64,000 nucleotides of DNA, from assembly GCF_042788235.1 (NCBI RefSeq), contig NZ_JBHZOL010000031.1, positions 124,001 to 188,000 of the forward strand, read 5' to 3'. Position numbers and translations under genes: made by a program. Source of the DNA: Sphaerothrix epifaneia (GTDB lineage Bacteria; Cyanobacteriota; Cyanobacteriia; Phormidesmidales; Phormidesmidaceae). Shown one piece after another: positions 25,590 to 34,830 of this stretch. The first letter of the stretch is position 1; every line of letters begins with the position of its first letter. Below the pieces are notes generated by a model that did no database searches, was not told the DNA's origin, and saw only the letters and a program-made list of their open reading frames with translations.

Positions 25590-27500
25590 ATGCTTGATCC
25601 GCGCGTTCCCGATGGCCCCCTCAAAGACAAATGGGACAGCTTTAAAGCGCATTGCCATCTGGTTAACCCCAACAACAAACGCAAACACACCCTTTTAGTC
25701 GTGGGAACTGGGCTAGCTGGCGCTTCAGCCGCTGCCACCCTGGCAGAACTGGGCTACCAGGTCAAAAGCTTTTGTATCCAAGACTCTCCTCGTCGCGCCC
25801 ACAGCATCGCTGCTCAGGGCGGTATCAACGCCACCAAAAACTACCCAAACGATGGCGACTCGGTTTGGCGGTTGTTCTACGACACGATTAAAGGCGGCGA
25901 CTATCGCTCACGCGAGGCCAACGTTTACCGTCTTGCCCAAATCAGCAACCAAATCATCGATCAGTGCGTTGCCCAAGGAGTGCCTTTTGCGCGGGAATAT
26001 GGCGGCCTACTGGCCAATCGCTCCTTTGGCGGGGCACAGGTATCCCGTACGTTTTATGCCCGTGGGCAAACCGGGCAGCAGCTTTTGTTGGGAGCCTACA
26101 GCGCTTTGATGCGGATGGTGGCGGCAGGGCGGGTTGAGATTTTGGCTCGCCGAGAAATGTTGGATCTGGTGGTGGTCAACGGTCAGGCGCGCGGTATCGT
26201 AGTGCGCAATCTGCTGACCGGGGAGTTTGAGCGTTATGCCGGGGATGCGGTGCTGCTGTGTACGGGCGGCTACGGCAATGTGTTTTATCTCTCCACCAAT
26301 GCCAAAAATTCAAACGTCACGGCAGCTTGGCGGTGTTATAAGCGGGGAGCCTTGTTTGCCAACCCTTGCTATACCCAAATTCACCCCACCTGTATTCCTG
26401 TTTCAGGCAGCTACCAGTCAAAACTGACGCTGATGAGCGAGGGGCTGCGCAACGATGGTCGCGTATGGGTACCCAAAGACCCAAACGATGCCAGATCGCC
26501 CAATCAAATTCCTGAGGGCGATCGCGACTATTATCTAGAGCGCAAATACCCCAGTTTTGGCAACCTGGTGCCGCGCGATGTCGCTTCGCGTAATGCCAAG
26601 CAAGTTACCGATGCAGGTCGTGGAGTAGGCGAGACGGGACTGTCCGTCTATCTAGACTTTCGCGATGCGATCGCCCGATTAGGCAAAGGCGCGATCGCTG
26701 AGCGCTACGGCAACCTGTTTGAAATGTACCAGCGGATTACGGGCGAAGATCCCTACGAAGTACCCATGCGGATCTATCCGGCAGTCCACTACACCATGGG
26801 CGGACTTTGGGTAGACTATCACCTTATGAGTACGGTGCCAGGGCTGTTTGTCTTAGGAGAAGCCAACTTTTCCGATCATGGAGCCAATCGACTAGGGGCC
26901 AGTGCGCTTATGCAGGGCTTGGCCGATGGCTATTTTGTTATTCCCTACACTCTGAGCGACTATCTGGCTCAGGCTGAACTGCCCCCCGTTGAGGTAAGCG
27001 ATCCGGCCTTTGCCGCCGCCGCTGCCACAGCCCGCAGCCAAACGTTGAAGCTCCTCAGCATAGGGGGAGACAAAACCGTCATGGCGTTTCATCGAGAACT
27101 GGGTAAGCTGGTTTGGGATCATGTCGGCATGTCACGCGATCGCAGCGGGTTAGAACAAGCGATCGCCGCCATTGCTGCCCTGCGAAACGAGTTTTGGCAA
27201 AATCTGCGCGTTCCGGGGGAAGCCAATACGCTAAATAAAAACCTGGAGTTTGCCGGACGGGTTGCCGACTTTATAGAACTTGGCGAACTCATGGCTCGTG
27301 ATGCTTTGCAGCGAGAAGAGTCCTGCGGCGGACACTTCCGCACAGAGTATCAAACCTCAGAAGGCGAAGCTTTGAGAAACGATACTCAATTCTCTTTTGT
27401 GGCAGCTTGGCAGTACCAAGGCGACGAGCAGCCCCCCATCCAACACAAAGAGCCACTCGCTTTTGAAAATGTGCATCTGACGCAGCGCAGCTATAAGTGA
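25590..27500 (+). CDS. sdhA: Succinate dehydrogenase/fumarate reductase flavoprotein
   Basis: FAD fold LLVVGTGLAGASAAATLAEL. The covalent flavin His is in RRAHSIAAQGGINA. Substrate-side motifs CYTQIHPTCIPV, SEGLRNDGR, VPRDVASR and the ANRLGASALMQGLADG C-terminal loop are all present. 636 aa, the length of B-type SdhA. No sdhB lies in the window, so the iron-sulfur subunit must be elsewhere, as is common in cyanobacteria. Confidence 0.94.
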   Translation: MLDPRVPDGPLKDKWDSFKAHCHLVNPNNKRKHTLLVVGTGLAGASAAATLAELGYQVKSFCIQDSPRRAHSIAAQGGINATKNYPNDGDSVWRLFYDTIKGGDYRSREANVYRLAQISNQIIDQCVAQGVPFAREYGGLLANRSFGGAQVSRTFYARGQTGQQLLLGAYSALMRMVAAGRVEILARREMLDLVVVNGQARGIVVRNLLTGEFERYAGDAVLLCTGGYGNVFYLSTNAKNSNVTAAWRCYKRGALFANPCYTQIHPTCIPVSGSYQSKLTLMSEGLRNDGRVWVPKDPNDARSPNQIPEGDRDYYLERKYPSFGNLVPRDVASRNAKQVTDAGRGVGETGLSVYLDFRDAIARLGKGAIAERYGNLFEMYQRITGEDPYEVPMRIYPAVHYTMGGLWVDYHLMSTVPGLFVLGEANFSDHGANRLGASALMQGLADGYFVIPYTLSDYLAQAELPPVEVSDPAFAAAAATARSQTLKLLSIGGDKTVMAFHRELGKLVWDHVGMSRDRSGLEQAIAAIAALRNEFWQNLRVPGEANTLNKNLEFAGRVADFIELGELMARDALQREESCGGHFRTEYQTSEGEALRNDTQFSFVAAWQYQGDEQPPIQHKEPLAFENVHLTQRSYK

Positions 27501-27603
27501 ATTCTCAAGTTCGTTATCTAACGCCTGATTCGCCTACATTCGCTTTTCCGCTTTTGCTTTGCCAAAATAATAAAGGCCCCTTCATCCATGCAGGTTAGCA
27601 TCC

Positions 27604-28950
27604 TTGAACTCTTTTGTTTCTCTACCCAAGGCCCCTTCCTACTGGGTAGTTAACGTCCGTATCCCCCGTCTTTTTTTAGAGCCGCTGCCGGATTGGGCTA
27701 ATCTCTCTTCACCCCGTTGTCCGCCTGCCGCCGAAAACTTAGTAGCCGCTGATATTGAAATTAGGGGTGAACACATTACCCGTTTACAGCCAGCAGGCCA
27801 GCCGTTACCCCCTGAGGCTATCACCGTCAACGGGCAGCAAGGGCTAGTATGGCCCTGCTTTGTTGACGTGCATACTCATCTGGATAAAGGCCATACCTGG
27901 GAGCGCAGACCTAATCCAGACGGCACCTTTGACACCGCCCTTACCGCTGTCAATCTGGATCGAGAAAAGTACTGGGATGCCGAAGACGTCTATCGCCGCA
28001 TGACGTTTGGCCTGAAGTGCAGCTATGCCCACGGCACTCAAGCTATCAGAACTCATTTAGACTCCTTTGAAGAGCAAGCACTCATCAGTACCGAAGTTTT
28101 TAAGGCGCTGCGAGATGACTGGCACGGGCGGCTGGCGCTAGAGGCCGTTTGTTTAGCTTCTTTAGACTATTACCAAACCCCGGCTGGTGAAAAGCTAGCA
28201 GACTTGATGGCTGAGGTGGGCGGGTTGATGGGGGGCGTGCTGCGCATGAACCCAGACATTGATCATCAAATCGATCGCCTGTTTAGCTTAGCCAAAGAGC
28301 GAGGCTTAAAGCTTGATCTACATACTGACGAAAGCTTAGATCCACAAGAAATGACGCTACGGCGGGTGGCCATGGCTAAGCAACGGCATGGCTTTGAGCT
28401 TGCGGTCACCTGTGCCCATTGCTGTAGCCTTTCGGTGCAGGCTGCCGACGTGGCTGCCGAAACAATGCGCTGGGTTAAAGAAACAGGGATTTCGATTGTG
28501 AGCTTACCGCTGTGCAATCTCTATCTGCAAGATCGGCAGCCGCAGCAAACGCCGCGCTACCGAGGGGTTACCCTCCTGCATGAGTTAAAGCAGCAGGGCA
28601 TCCCGGTGATGCTAGCTAGCGACAATTGCCGCGATCCGTTTTTTGCCTATGGAGATCACGACATGCTGGAGGTGTTTACCCAATCTGCTCGCATTGGTCA
28701 TCTCGATCGCCCTTTTGCTGATTGGCCCTTAGCAGTCACCCGGCTACCAGGAGAACTGATGAATTTGCCTCACAGTGGCCGCATAGCCCCTGGGCTAATG
28801 GCAGATTTAATCTTGTTTAAAGCTCGTAGCTTTAACGAATTGCTGGCTAGACCCCAAAGCGATCGCTTAGTGATTCGCCAAGGACAGGCCATTGACACCC
28901 CCTTGCCAGACTATGCCGAACTAGATGACTTGCTCACCGAGCTTCAGTAA
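27604..28950 (+). CDS. Cytosine-deaminase-like metal amidohydrolase
   Basis: TIM-barrel amidohydrolase with FVDVHTHLDKGHTW (metal His pair), LDLHTDESL, CAHCCSLS and LASDNCRDPFFAYGDHDMLEV, which match the CodA/AtzC group. 448 aa. TTG start at 27604 (no in-frame ATG near). The substrate is probably a cyclic amidine or pyrimidine but cannot be fixed. It heads a same-strand trio with an isochorismatase-like hydrolase (29-base gap) and an FAD oxidase. Confidence 0.82.
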   Translation: MNSFVSLPKAPSYWVVNVRIPRLFLEPLPDWANLSSPRCPPAAENLVAADIEIRGEHITRLQPAGQPLPPEAITVNGQQGLVWPCFVDVHTHLDKGHTWERRPNPDGTFDTALTAVNLDREKYWDAEDVYRRMTFGLKCSYAHGTQAIRTHLDSFEEQALISTEVFKALRDDWHGRLALEAVCLASLDYYQTPAGEKLADLMAEVGGLMGGVLRMNPDIDHQIDRLFSLAKERGLKLDLHTDESLDPQEMTLRRVAMAKQRHGFELAVTCAHCCSLSVQAADVAAETMRWVKETGISIVSLPLCNLYLQDRQPQQTPRYRGVTLLHELKQQGIPVMLASDNCRDPFFAYGDHDMLEVFTQSARIGHLDRPFADWPLAVTRLPGELMNLPHSGRIAPGLMADLILFKARSFNELLARPQSDRLVIRQGQAIDTPLPDYAELDDLLTELQ

Positions 28951-28978
28951 AATTTGAGCGACGCGATCGCCTACCACT

Positions 28979-29746
28979 ATGCCAGAACTGCACACGCTGG
29001 GAATACCGCCAACAGCCTGGCGGGTAAACGCTGAAGTGGCTGACCTGACCCGGCCAGCTTTACCCCTGCAAGAGATTAGCCTCCCCACCCAAACCAAACG
29101 GCTGAAGCTAGATTTGCACAAAACCGCCTGTGTGGTGGTAGACATGCAAAACGACTTTTGCCATGCCGACGGCTGGCTAGCCCACATTGGCGTGGATATT
29201 ACCCCAGCTCGGCAACCGATTGCACCGCTGCAAACTTTGCTGCCCCAGCTTCGCCAAATCCAGGTGCCCATTCTGTGGCTCAACTGGGGCAATCGACCGG
29301 ATTTGCTCAACATCAGTGCTGGGCTGCGCCATGTGTATAACCCTACTGGCACAGGTGTTGGCTTAGGTGACCCTCTGCCCCAAAACCAAGCCCCTGTTCT
29401 CACCAAGGGGAGTTGGGCCGCAGCCGTAGTAGACGAACTTACCCCCGCCCCCACCGATATTCAGGTGGATAAGTACCGCATGAGCGGATTTTGGGATACC
29501 CCCCTTGATAGCATTCTCAAAAATTTAGGCCGTACAACGCTTTTGTTTGCTGGGGTGAATGCTGACCAGTGCGTGCTTTGCACTTTACAAGACGCTAATT
29601 TTCTCGGCTACGACTGTATTTTGCTGCAAGACTGTACCGCGACAACTTCTCCCAGCTTTTGTTTGCAGGCGACGGTTTACAACGTCAACCAAATTTTTGG
29701 CTTCGTGACCGAGTCTAGCCATCTTTTAGCCGCGATCGCGGCTTAA
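28979..29746 (+). CDS. Isochorismatase-like cysteine hydrolase
   Basis: Asp in CVVVDMQNDFCH, Lys in VDKYRMSGFWDT and Cys in NADQCVLCTLQDAN form the Asp-Lys-Cys triad of the amidase branch. The unusually long region before the core (about 40 residues, including WRVNAEVADLTRP) is similar to ureidoacrylate and biuret hydrolases. 255 aa. Likely opens an amide product of the upstream deaminase-type enzyme; that is inference from context. Confidence 0.82.
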   Translation: MPELHTLGIPPTAWRVNAEVADLTRPALPLQEISLPTQTKRLKLDLHKTACVVVDMQNDFCHADGWLAHIGVDITPARQPIAPLQTLLPQLRQIQVPILWLNWGNRPDLLNISAGLRHVYNPTGTGVGLGDPLPQNQAPVLTKGSWAAAVVDELTPAPTDIQVDKYRMSGFWDTPLDSILKNLGRTTLLFAGVNADQCVLCTLQDANFLGYDCILLQDCTATTSPSFCLQATVYNVNQIFGFVTESSHLLAAIAA

Positions 29747-29822
29747 GCTGCTCGTATGCCTTTTTCAGCGCAATTGATCCGACCAACGTTTTATCCGATT
29801 ACTTCTTCTTACCTAGCCACTC

Positions 29823-31172
29823 ATGACCACAGCCACCAACTGGGACACCTTCAGCACCGCTTTAGGCGACATTGAAGTCATCCGCGATCGCAATCAGTTA
29901 GAAAAGCTTTCCAAAGACTATTACCACTTCAGCCCAGTCTTACAAAAGCAGCTAGCCGACAAAGTGGCCGACATTGTTGTCCGCCCCCAGTCAGAAGCAG
30001 AAGTCTTGCAGGTGGCTCAAGTCTGTGTAGAAAGGCAACTGCCCGTTACCCTGCGCGGAGCCGGAACGGGCAACTACGGACAGTGTATTCCGCTGGCAGG
30101 TGGTGTAGTGCTGGATTTGAGCCGTCTTAACCAGGTGAAGTGGGTTAAGCCCGGTATGGCTTGTGTAGAAGCCGGGGCTAAACTCGCTGCCATCGACAAA
30201 GTAACGCGGGCGTCTGGCTGGGAGCTGCGCATGTATCCTTCTACCTATCGCACTGCTACCATTGGCGGCTTTATTGGCGGCGGCAGCGGCGGTATTGGCT
30301 CAATCACCTACGGGCAACTGCGCGATCGCGGCAACCTCAACGCCGTGCGGGTGGTGACTTTAGAAGACCAGCCACGGGTGCTGACGCTGCGGGGCGATGA
30401 CGTGCAAAAGGTTCTACACGCCTATGGCACCAACGGCATTATCACCGAGCTAGAAATTCCGTTAGGGCCTGCTTATGCTTGGGCAGAAGTGATTGTCGTC
30501 TTTGACGACTTTATGCATGCCGCCAGATTTGGGCAAGCCTTGGGAGAAGCAGACGGACTGGTGAAAAAGCTCATCAGCATTCAGGCATGGCCTATTCCCA
30601 GCTATTTTCAGTCGCTCAAGCCCTATTTGCCGACGGGTAAACATGCCGCTTTGCTGATGGTGGCAGAGCCATCTCTAGAATTGTTTGAAGCCCTAGTGAA
30701 GGCTTGGGGTGCCGAAATTACCTATCGCAAGCTTGCGGCTGAAGCGGGCAAAGGTACCGCGATCGCCGAATTTACCTGGAACCACACTACCTTACACGCC
30801 CGCAGCGTTGATCCTGGCTTTACCTACCTACAAACGCTATTTCCCTACGATCCTGAGCTAACGCTGGTAGAACACATGCTCAACCAGTTTGGCGACGAAG
30901 CGCTCATGCATTTAGAATTTTTCCGGGTTGAGGGTAAGGTAATTGCGGCAGCGCTCCAACTGGTGCGCTACACCAGCGAAGCCCGACTTAATGAAATTAT
31001 TCGCTACCACGAGGCCAAAGGCGCTTTTATTGCCAATCCTCACACGTATATTTTGGAAGACGGGGGTCGCAAAACCGTGGATCTCGATCAGGTCAATTTC
31101 AAAGCCGAGGTCGATCCCTACGGATTGCTCAACCCCGGTAAAATGCGGGGCTGGCTAGAGCGGTTCAATTAA
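29823..31172 (+). CDS. FAD-linked oxidase (GlcD/PCMH type)
   Basis: PCMH FAD-binding fold with VTLRGAGTGNYGQCIPLAGGVVLDL, IGGFIGGGSGGIGSITYG and a C-terminal LLNPGKMRGW. 449 aa, no iron-sulfur segment. It may oxidise a small hydroxy- or amino-compound. Third gene of the trio, 76 bases after the hydrolase. A hairpin at 31169-31189 starts at its stop codon. Confidence 0.85.
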   Translation: MTTATNWDTFSTALGDIEVIRDRNQLEKLSKDYYHFSPVLQKQLADKVADIVVRPQSEAEVLQVAQVCVERQLPVTLRGAGTGNYGQCIPLAGGVVLDLSRLNQVKWVKPGMACVEAGAKLAAIDKVTRASGWELRMYPSTYRTATIGGFIGGGSGGIGSITYGQLRDRGNLNAVRVVTLEDQPRVLTLRGDDVQKVLHAYGTNGIITELEIPLGPAYAWAEVIVVFDDFMHAARFGQALGEADGLVKKLISIQAWPIPSYFQSLKPYLPTGKHAALLMVAEPSLELFEALVKAWGAEITYRKLAAEAGKGTAIAEFTWNHTTLHARSVDPGFTYLQTLFPYDPELTLVEHMLNQFGDEALMHLEFFRVEGKVIAAALQLVRYTSEARLNEIIRYHEAKGAFIANPHTYILEDGGRKTVDLDQVNFKAEVDPYGLLNPGKMRGWLERFN

Positions 31173-31189
31173 CCCCTGGTACGGGTTAA
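31169..31189 (+). terminator. Hairpin at the end of the three-gene set
   Basis: TTAACCC (31169-31175), 7-base loop, GGGTTAA (31183-31189). It overlaps the stop codon of the FAD oxidase. Short and without a T-tract, so weak. The rest of the 31173-31411 gap is featureless to me. Confidence 0.3.
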
Positions 31190-31411
31190 CCCCAAGCTAA
31201 GGGGCACAGCCCACGAGCTATCTCTACCCCGCGATAGAGGGGCTATCCGAACCGAAAAGAGCGGTTTTCTAGCTGAGAGCCGATTTACATTTTGTTACGA
31301 TCGAAGCTGTAATGAAGGGAGAGCGTACTTCTAACTTTGCCTTGCAGCGGTTTAAAACTGCTTAGAATTGTTTAGAACTGCGATCGCCCTGTAGATTTCT
31401 GAGAGGTGCCC

Positions 31412-32539
31412 ATGAATGGCAGTATACGTGCGGGCAATTTGTTCGGTATTCCCTTTTACATCAACACATCCTGGTTTTTCGTTTTAGCGCTGGTTACCTG
31501 GAGCTACGGCAGCGGTCTAGCTTACGAGTTTGACTCCCTTACGGGGTTAGCCCCCTGGGTTTTGGGTTTGGGGGCAGCTCTGCTGCTGTTTGCTTCTGTA
31601 TTAGCCCACGAATTAGGTCACAGTTTTGCCGCTATTCGCCAGGGCATTAAAGTACGCTCAATTACGCTATTTCTTTTCGGCGGCTTAGCAGCTTTAGAAA
31701 AAGAGTCAGATTCACCCGGAAATGCCTTTTGGGTAGCGATCGCTGGCCCCGTTGTTAGCCTGGTTCTGTTTGCACTTTTGACCGTAATTAACACGGTGCT
31801 GCCCATTAGCGGCCCGATTGCCGCCATTTTGAGCTTACTGGCCTATCTCAACCTGGTGCTGGCGCTGTTTAATCTTATTCCTGGGTTGCCGTTAGATGGC
31901 GGTAATGTACTCAAGGCACTGGTTTGGAAGATTACGGGCAATCCCTACAAAGGCGTGGGCTTTGCTAGCCGCGTCGGCCAGTTTTTTGGTTGGGTCGCTA
32001 TTGCTATCGGTGTGCTAGCAGTTTTAGGCGTCAGCCAGTTTGGCAGCGTTTGGACGATTTTGATCGGCTTCTTTTTGCTGCAAAATGCCAACCGCTCCGC
32101 TCAATTTGCTGATGTGCAGGAACAGCTTGATGGCCTTACCGCAGCAGATGCAGTGACGGCAGATAGCCCCATTGTGTCGCAGTCAGCCACGCTACGTCAG
32201 TTTGCCGACGCAGCGGTTTTAACCACCGATAAGCGCTGGCGCAAGTTTTTAGTGGTCAACGAAGCCGATCAGCTAGTCGGTACCCTTTCGGTTTCTGTGC
32301 TGCAAGACGTTGCTAGAGAAGATTGGGAAACGGTGACAGTAGGCGATCGCTTGCAATCAGTTGAACGTGACGCGGAAGTTAGCGCCGATCAGCCTTTGTT
32401 AGAGGTTCTCAAGGTATTTGAAGAAAAACGAGTATCGGAACTGGTCGTTTTGAGCGCAGATCGCAGCTTGTTGGGACTTTTAGAAAAAGCCGCCATCGTC
32501 CGGCTTTTGCAAAAACGCTCTGAAGTTACCCCGGCCTAA
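31412..32539 (+). CDS. Site-2-type membrane protease (M50) with CBS pair
   Basis: Zinc motif LAHELGHSFAAI in a membrane helix and the second metal site NLIPGLPLDGG. The C-terminal half (about residues 240-375) is a CBS pair, which usually senses adenine nucleotides. It cleaves membrane-bound substrates. ATG at 31412 chosen because GAGAGG lies just upstream; a GTG six bases earlier is possible. Ended by a very strong hairpin. Confidence 0.93.
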   Translation: MNGSIRAGNLFGIPFYINTSWFFVLALVTWSYGSGLAYEFDSLTGLAPWVLGLGAALLLFASVLAHELGHSFAAIRQGIKVRSITLFLFGGLAALEKESDSPGNAFWVAIAGPVVSLVLFALLTVINTVLPISGPIAAILSLLAYLNLVLALFNLIPGLPLDGGNVLKALVWKITGNPYKGVGFASRVGQFFGWVAIAIGVLAVLGVSQFGSVWTILIGFFLLQNANRSAQFADVQEQLDGLTAADAVTADSPIVSQSATLRQFADAAVLTTDKRWRKFLVVNEADQLVGTLSVSVLQDVAREDWETVTVGDRLQSVERDAEVSADQPLLEVLKVFEEKRVSELVVLSADRSLLGLLEKAAIVRLLQKRSEVTPA

Positions 32540-32558
32540 CGCTACAGGCATGGCTACA

Positions 32559-32596
32559 AAGCGCAAAGGCGCGGCCTCTGCCGCGCCTTTGCGCTT
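32559..32596. terminator. Very strong hairpin after the M50 protease
   Basis: AAGCGCAAAGGCGCGGC (32559-32575) pairs perfectly over 17 bases with 32580-32596, loop CTCT. The flanks are A/T rich (AAACAAAATATTTT) rather than a pure T run. Confidence 0.85.
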
Positions 32597-32628
32597 AAAC
32601 AAAATATTTTCAGGACAGTGATACAGGT

Positions 32629-32720
32629 ATATAGCTAAAGGCTGAGGGCAGAAGAAAATGTTTCTATCAGAAGCTTTCAGCCACTATTGAGTGTTTTAGC
32701 TTTAAGGCATTACAGCTATC
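32629..32720 (+). repeat. Dispersed repeat A, copy A3 (divergent)
   Basis: Starts TATATAGCTAAAGGCTGAGG, shares GGGCAGAAG, a CAGAAGCTTTCAGCC central hairpin and TTGAGTGTTTTAG with the other copies, and ends CATTACAGCTAT. Its ends (ATAGCT / AGCTAT) are inverted repeats. Confidence 0.5.
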
Positions 32721-32749
32721 ACTGCTGACTAGATATCGCTAAGGCAATG

Positions 32750-32947
32750 TCAGGCCAGCACCCGGGTGACCCTAACGTCATACTCCGTCGCCTTAGGGTG
32801 GGCAGCCTCGGCGCGGCTCAACGCATTATACTGAGCTTGGTTTCTGGAGTTCGCACTGATCCGATAGCGCTCTTCTAAAAAGCGGCAGCTCGTATCAGCC
32901 AAACTCTGGCATTCACAAATGTCAACAAATACTTCATAGGTGTGCAT
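32750..32947 (-). CDS. Small hypothetical protein (65 aa)
   Basis: ATG at 32947 (MHTYEVFVDIC) with AAAGAGG eight bases upstream; a GTG nine bases earlier overlaps this site and is rejected. The protein is helical, mixed charge, with Cys at positions 11, 13 and 21. A rather basic middle (EERYRISANSRNQAQYNALSRAEAA) follows. No family recognised. Between repeat A3 and a 280-base AT-rich gap before the EamA gene. Confidence 0.55.
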   Translation of the reverse strand: MHTYEVFVDICECQSLADTSCRFLEERYRISANSRNQAQYNALSRAEAAHPKATEYDVRVTRVLA

Positions 32948-33240
32948 TGGAATCACCTCTTTGTCCTATTAGTGTTGAGTCTTTGGACAAAAATAGTATC
33001 CTGCATAACCTTGACTAGCGGCTGATGACGTTAACAAAATTTCCGGTAAACATTTCTTTTGTCAAGGTATAAAAATACGTTTTGCGACAATTCATCTTTT
33101 TTATACGTTTTGAATCTTTTGCCTAGCGAAAATCGGGTTGTTTGCTAAGCCATTTTTGGCCGAGAACGCGCTGATAAACGCCCCCCGTTAAGACATGTGC
33201 CAAACTTTTTGAACAGTTTATTTGTCAAGCGCCCAAACGC

Positions 33241-34089
33241 ATGAAGCAGATTGCATCTCGGCTTTCGGTACCGCCCTTGGGGCTGGTGCTATGCTCAATT
33301 GGCTCAACCCAGATTGGCTCAGCTTTGGCCAAGTCACTTTTTCAGCAAATTGGCCCCACGGGAATGGTGCTGTTGCGGGTAGGTTTTGCTGCCGTGATTT
33401 TGTTTTTGCTGTGGCGACCTCGCTGGCAGGCGCTGGTGCGCACCCATCTCTGGCTGCTAGTGGCGTTTGGCCTTTCGCTGGCTCTGATGAATTGGTCATT
33501 CTATGAAGCGATCAATCGGGTGCCCATTGGCATCGGGGTTGCGCTAGAGTTTTTGGGGCCGTTGGGGGTGGCGATCGCCAATTCTAGACGCTGGATTGAT
33601 GGGCTTTGGGTGATGCTAGCGGGGGCGGGGATTCTCTTGCTAGCACCGATTCAGGGCTTTGAAGTTGATCTGCTGGGTATGGCTTTAGCCCTTTTAGCAG
33701 GGGTCTTTTGGGCTGCTTATATTCTCTTGTCGGCTCGGACGGGGCGAGCCATTCCGGGAATTGACGGCTTGACGTGGGCGATGGCGATCGCTACCTTGGT
33801 TTTGCTGCCGCTAGGGGTGGCAACAGAAGGCGCAGCTCTCCTACAACCGCCAGCGCTTTTGTTGGGTTTGGGGGTGGCGCTGCTGTCGTCAGTGGTGCCC
33901 TATTCGTTTGAACTGATTGCCCTGCGATCGCTGCCGATTAAAACATTTGGCGTACTGCTGAGCTTAGAACCCGTTGCGGCGGCGATCGCTGGTTGGTGGG
34001 TTTTGGGTGAAACCCTATCCCTGCGAGCCTGGATTGCGATTGGCCTGGTCAGTTTGGCTGCAGCCGGAGCGGCGCGATTTCGATCGTAA
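33241..34089 (+). CDS. EamA-family exporter (RhtA-like)
   Basis: Ten predicted membrane helices in two EamA repeats. It starts LGLVLCSIGSTQIGSALAKSLFQ and has EFLGPLGVAIANSR and SVVPYSFELIALRSLP, strings typical of the RhtA threonine/homoserine exporter branch. 282 aa. The exported compound is uncertain. The preceding 32957-33240 gap is AT-rich and holds a possible -10 TATAAA at about 33068. Confidence 0.85.
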   Translation: MKQIASRLSVPPLGLVLCSIGSTQIGSALAKSLFQQIGPTGMVLLRVGFAAVILFLLWRPRWQALVRTHLWLLVAFGLSLALMNWSFYEAINRVPIGIGVALEFLGPLGVAIANSRRWIDGLWVMLAGAGILLLAPIQGFEVDLLGMALALLAGVFWAAYILLSARTGRAIPGIDGLTWAMAIATLVLLPLGVATEGAALLQPPALLLGLGVALLSSVVPYSFELIALRSLPIKTFGVLLSLEPVAAAIAGWWVLGETLSLRAWIAIGLVSLAAAGAARFRS

Positions 34090-34283
34090 CTATTTCTGTA
34101 ACGGTCTGAGCGCATCTGCAGAGAAATAGCTAGTCTAGAAAAAGCCTCCCCGTCGATCGCCCCGTCGATTTTGCGGCACTGCCTGCCCTTGGCAAATAGG
34201 AAGCTGGTTGCTAGGCAATGTCGCTGGCAAAAGCCAGTCTTTTATCTCATTTTGCAACGAGTGATAGCAACTGACCTAGACAA

Positions 34284-34715
34284 ATGGCACCTGCAAAAGC
34301 GCTACAACAACTGATTTTGATTGGTATTGGCATTATCGTCTTTGGCTTGGGCTATGTAGCGGGCAGACAGGCGATCGCCTGTCCGCCTACGACGGATCTC
34401 GCAGGTAATGCGACGCCGCCCGCCGTGCAACCTGACATGACGCCTACATCTACTAGCCCACCTGATGCGTTAATCAACCAGGTTTTAGAAACTACCGCTG
34501 CGGCTAGCAACGTTCCCCTAGCCGAACTATCCGTTGTTCGCTACAGCCGCGAAACCTGGCCCGATGGTTGTTTAGGGCTAGCCGAACCCGACGAGCTATG
34601 TACACAAGCCTTAGTAGAAGGCTGGCTGATTCAAGTTTCTCCTGATCGCGAAACCGACAAAACCTGGACGTATCGTACTGATCTCAGCGGCGATCGCATT
34701 CGTCTAGCGGATTAA
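34284..34715 (+). CDS. Membrane-anchored small periplasmic protein
   Basis: One N-terminal helix (LILIGIGIIVFGLGYVAG), then Pro/Thr-rich linker, then a globular ~85-residue domain with WPDGCLGLAEPDELCTQALV, GWLIQVS and WTYRTDLSGDRIRL. That domain pattern (a Cys pair and a final YRTD..G..IRL) recurs in cyanobacterial exported proteins of unknown role. 143 aa. Confidence 0.6.
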   Translation: MAPAKALQQLILIGIGIIVFGLGYVAGRQAIACPPTTDLAGNATPPAVQPDMTPTSTSPPDALINQVLETTAAASNVPLAELSVVRYSRETWPDGCLGLAEPDELCTQALVEGWLIQVSPDRETDKTWTYRTDLSGDRIRLAD

Positions 34716-34830
34716 AACAATTGATTTGCATTGTCGGGATACGCTTGAGCAGTTTGCCAACATGTTCCGGAAAGCGAAGCCGCCAGCTCGTATTGGGCAA
34801 TAGGACGATTGCCTGAGCCGGACAGCAGCA

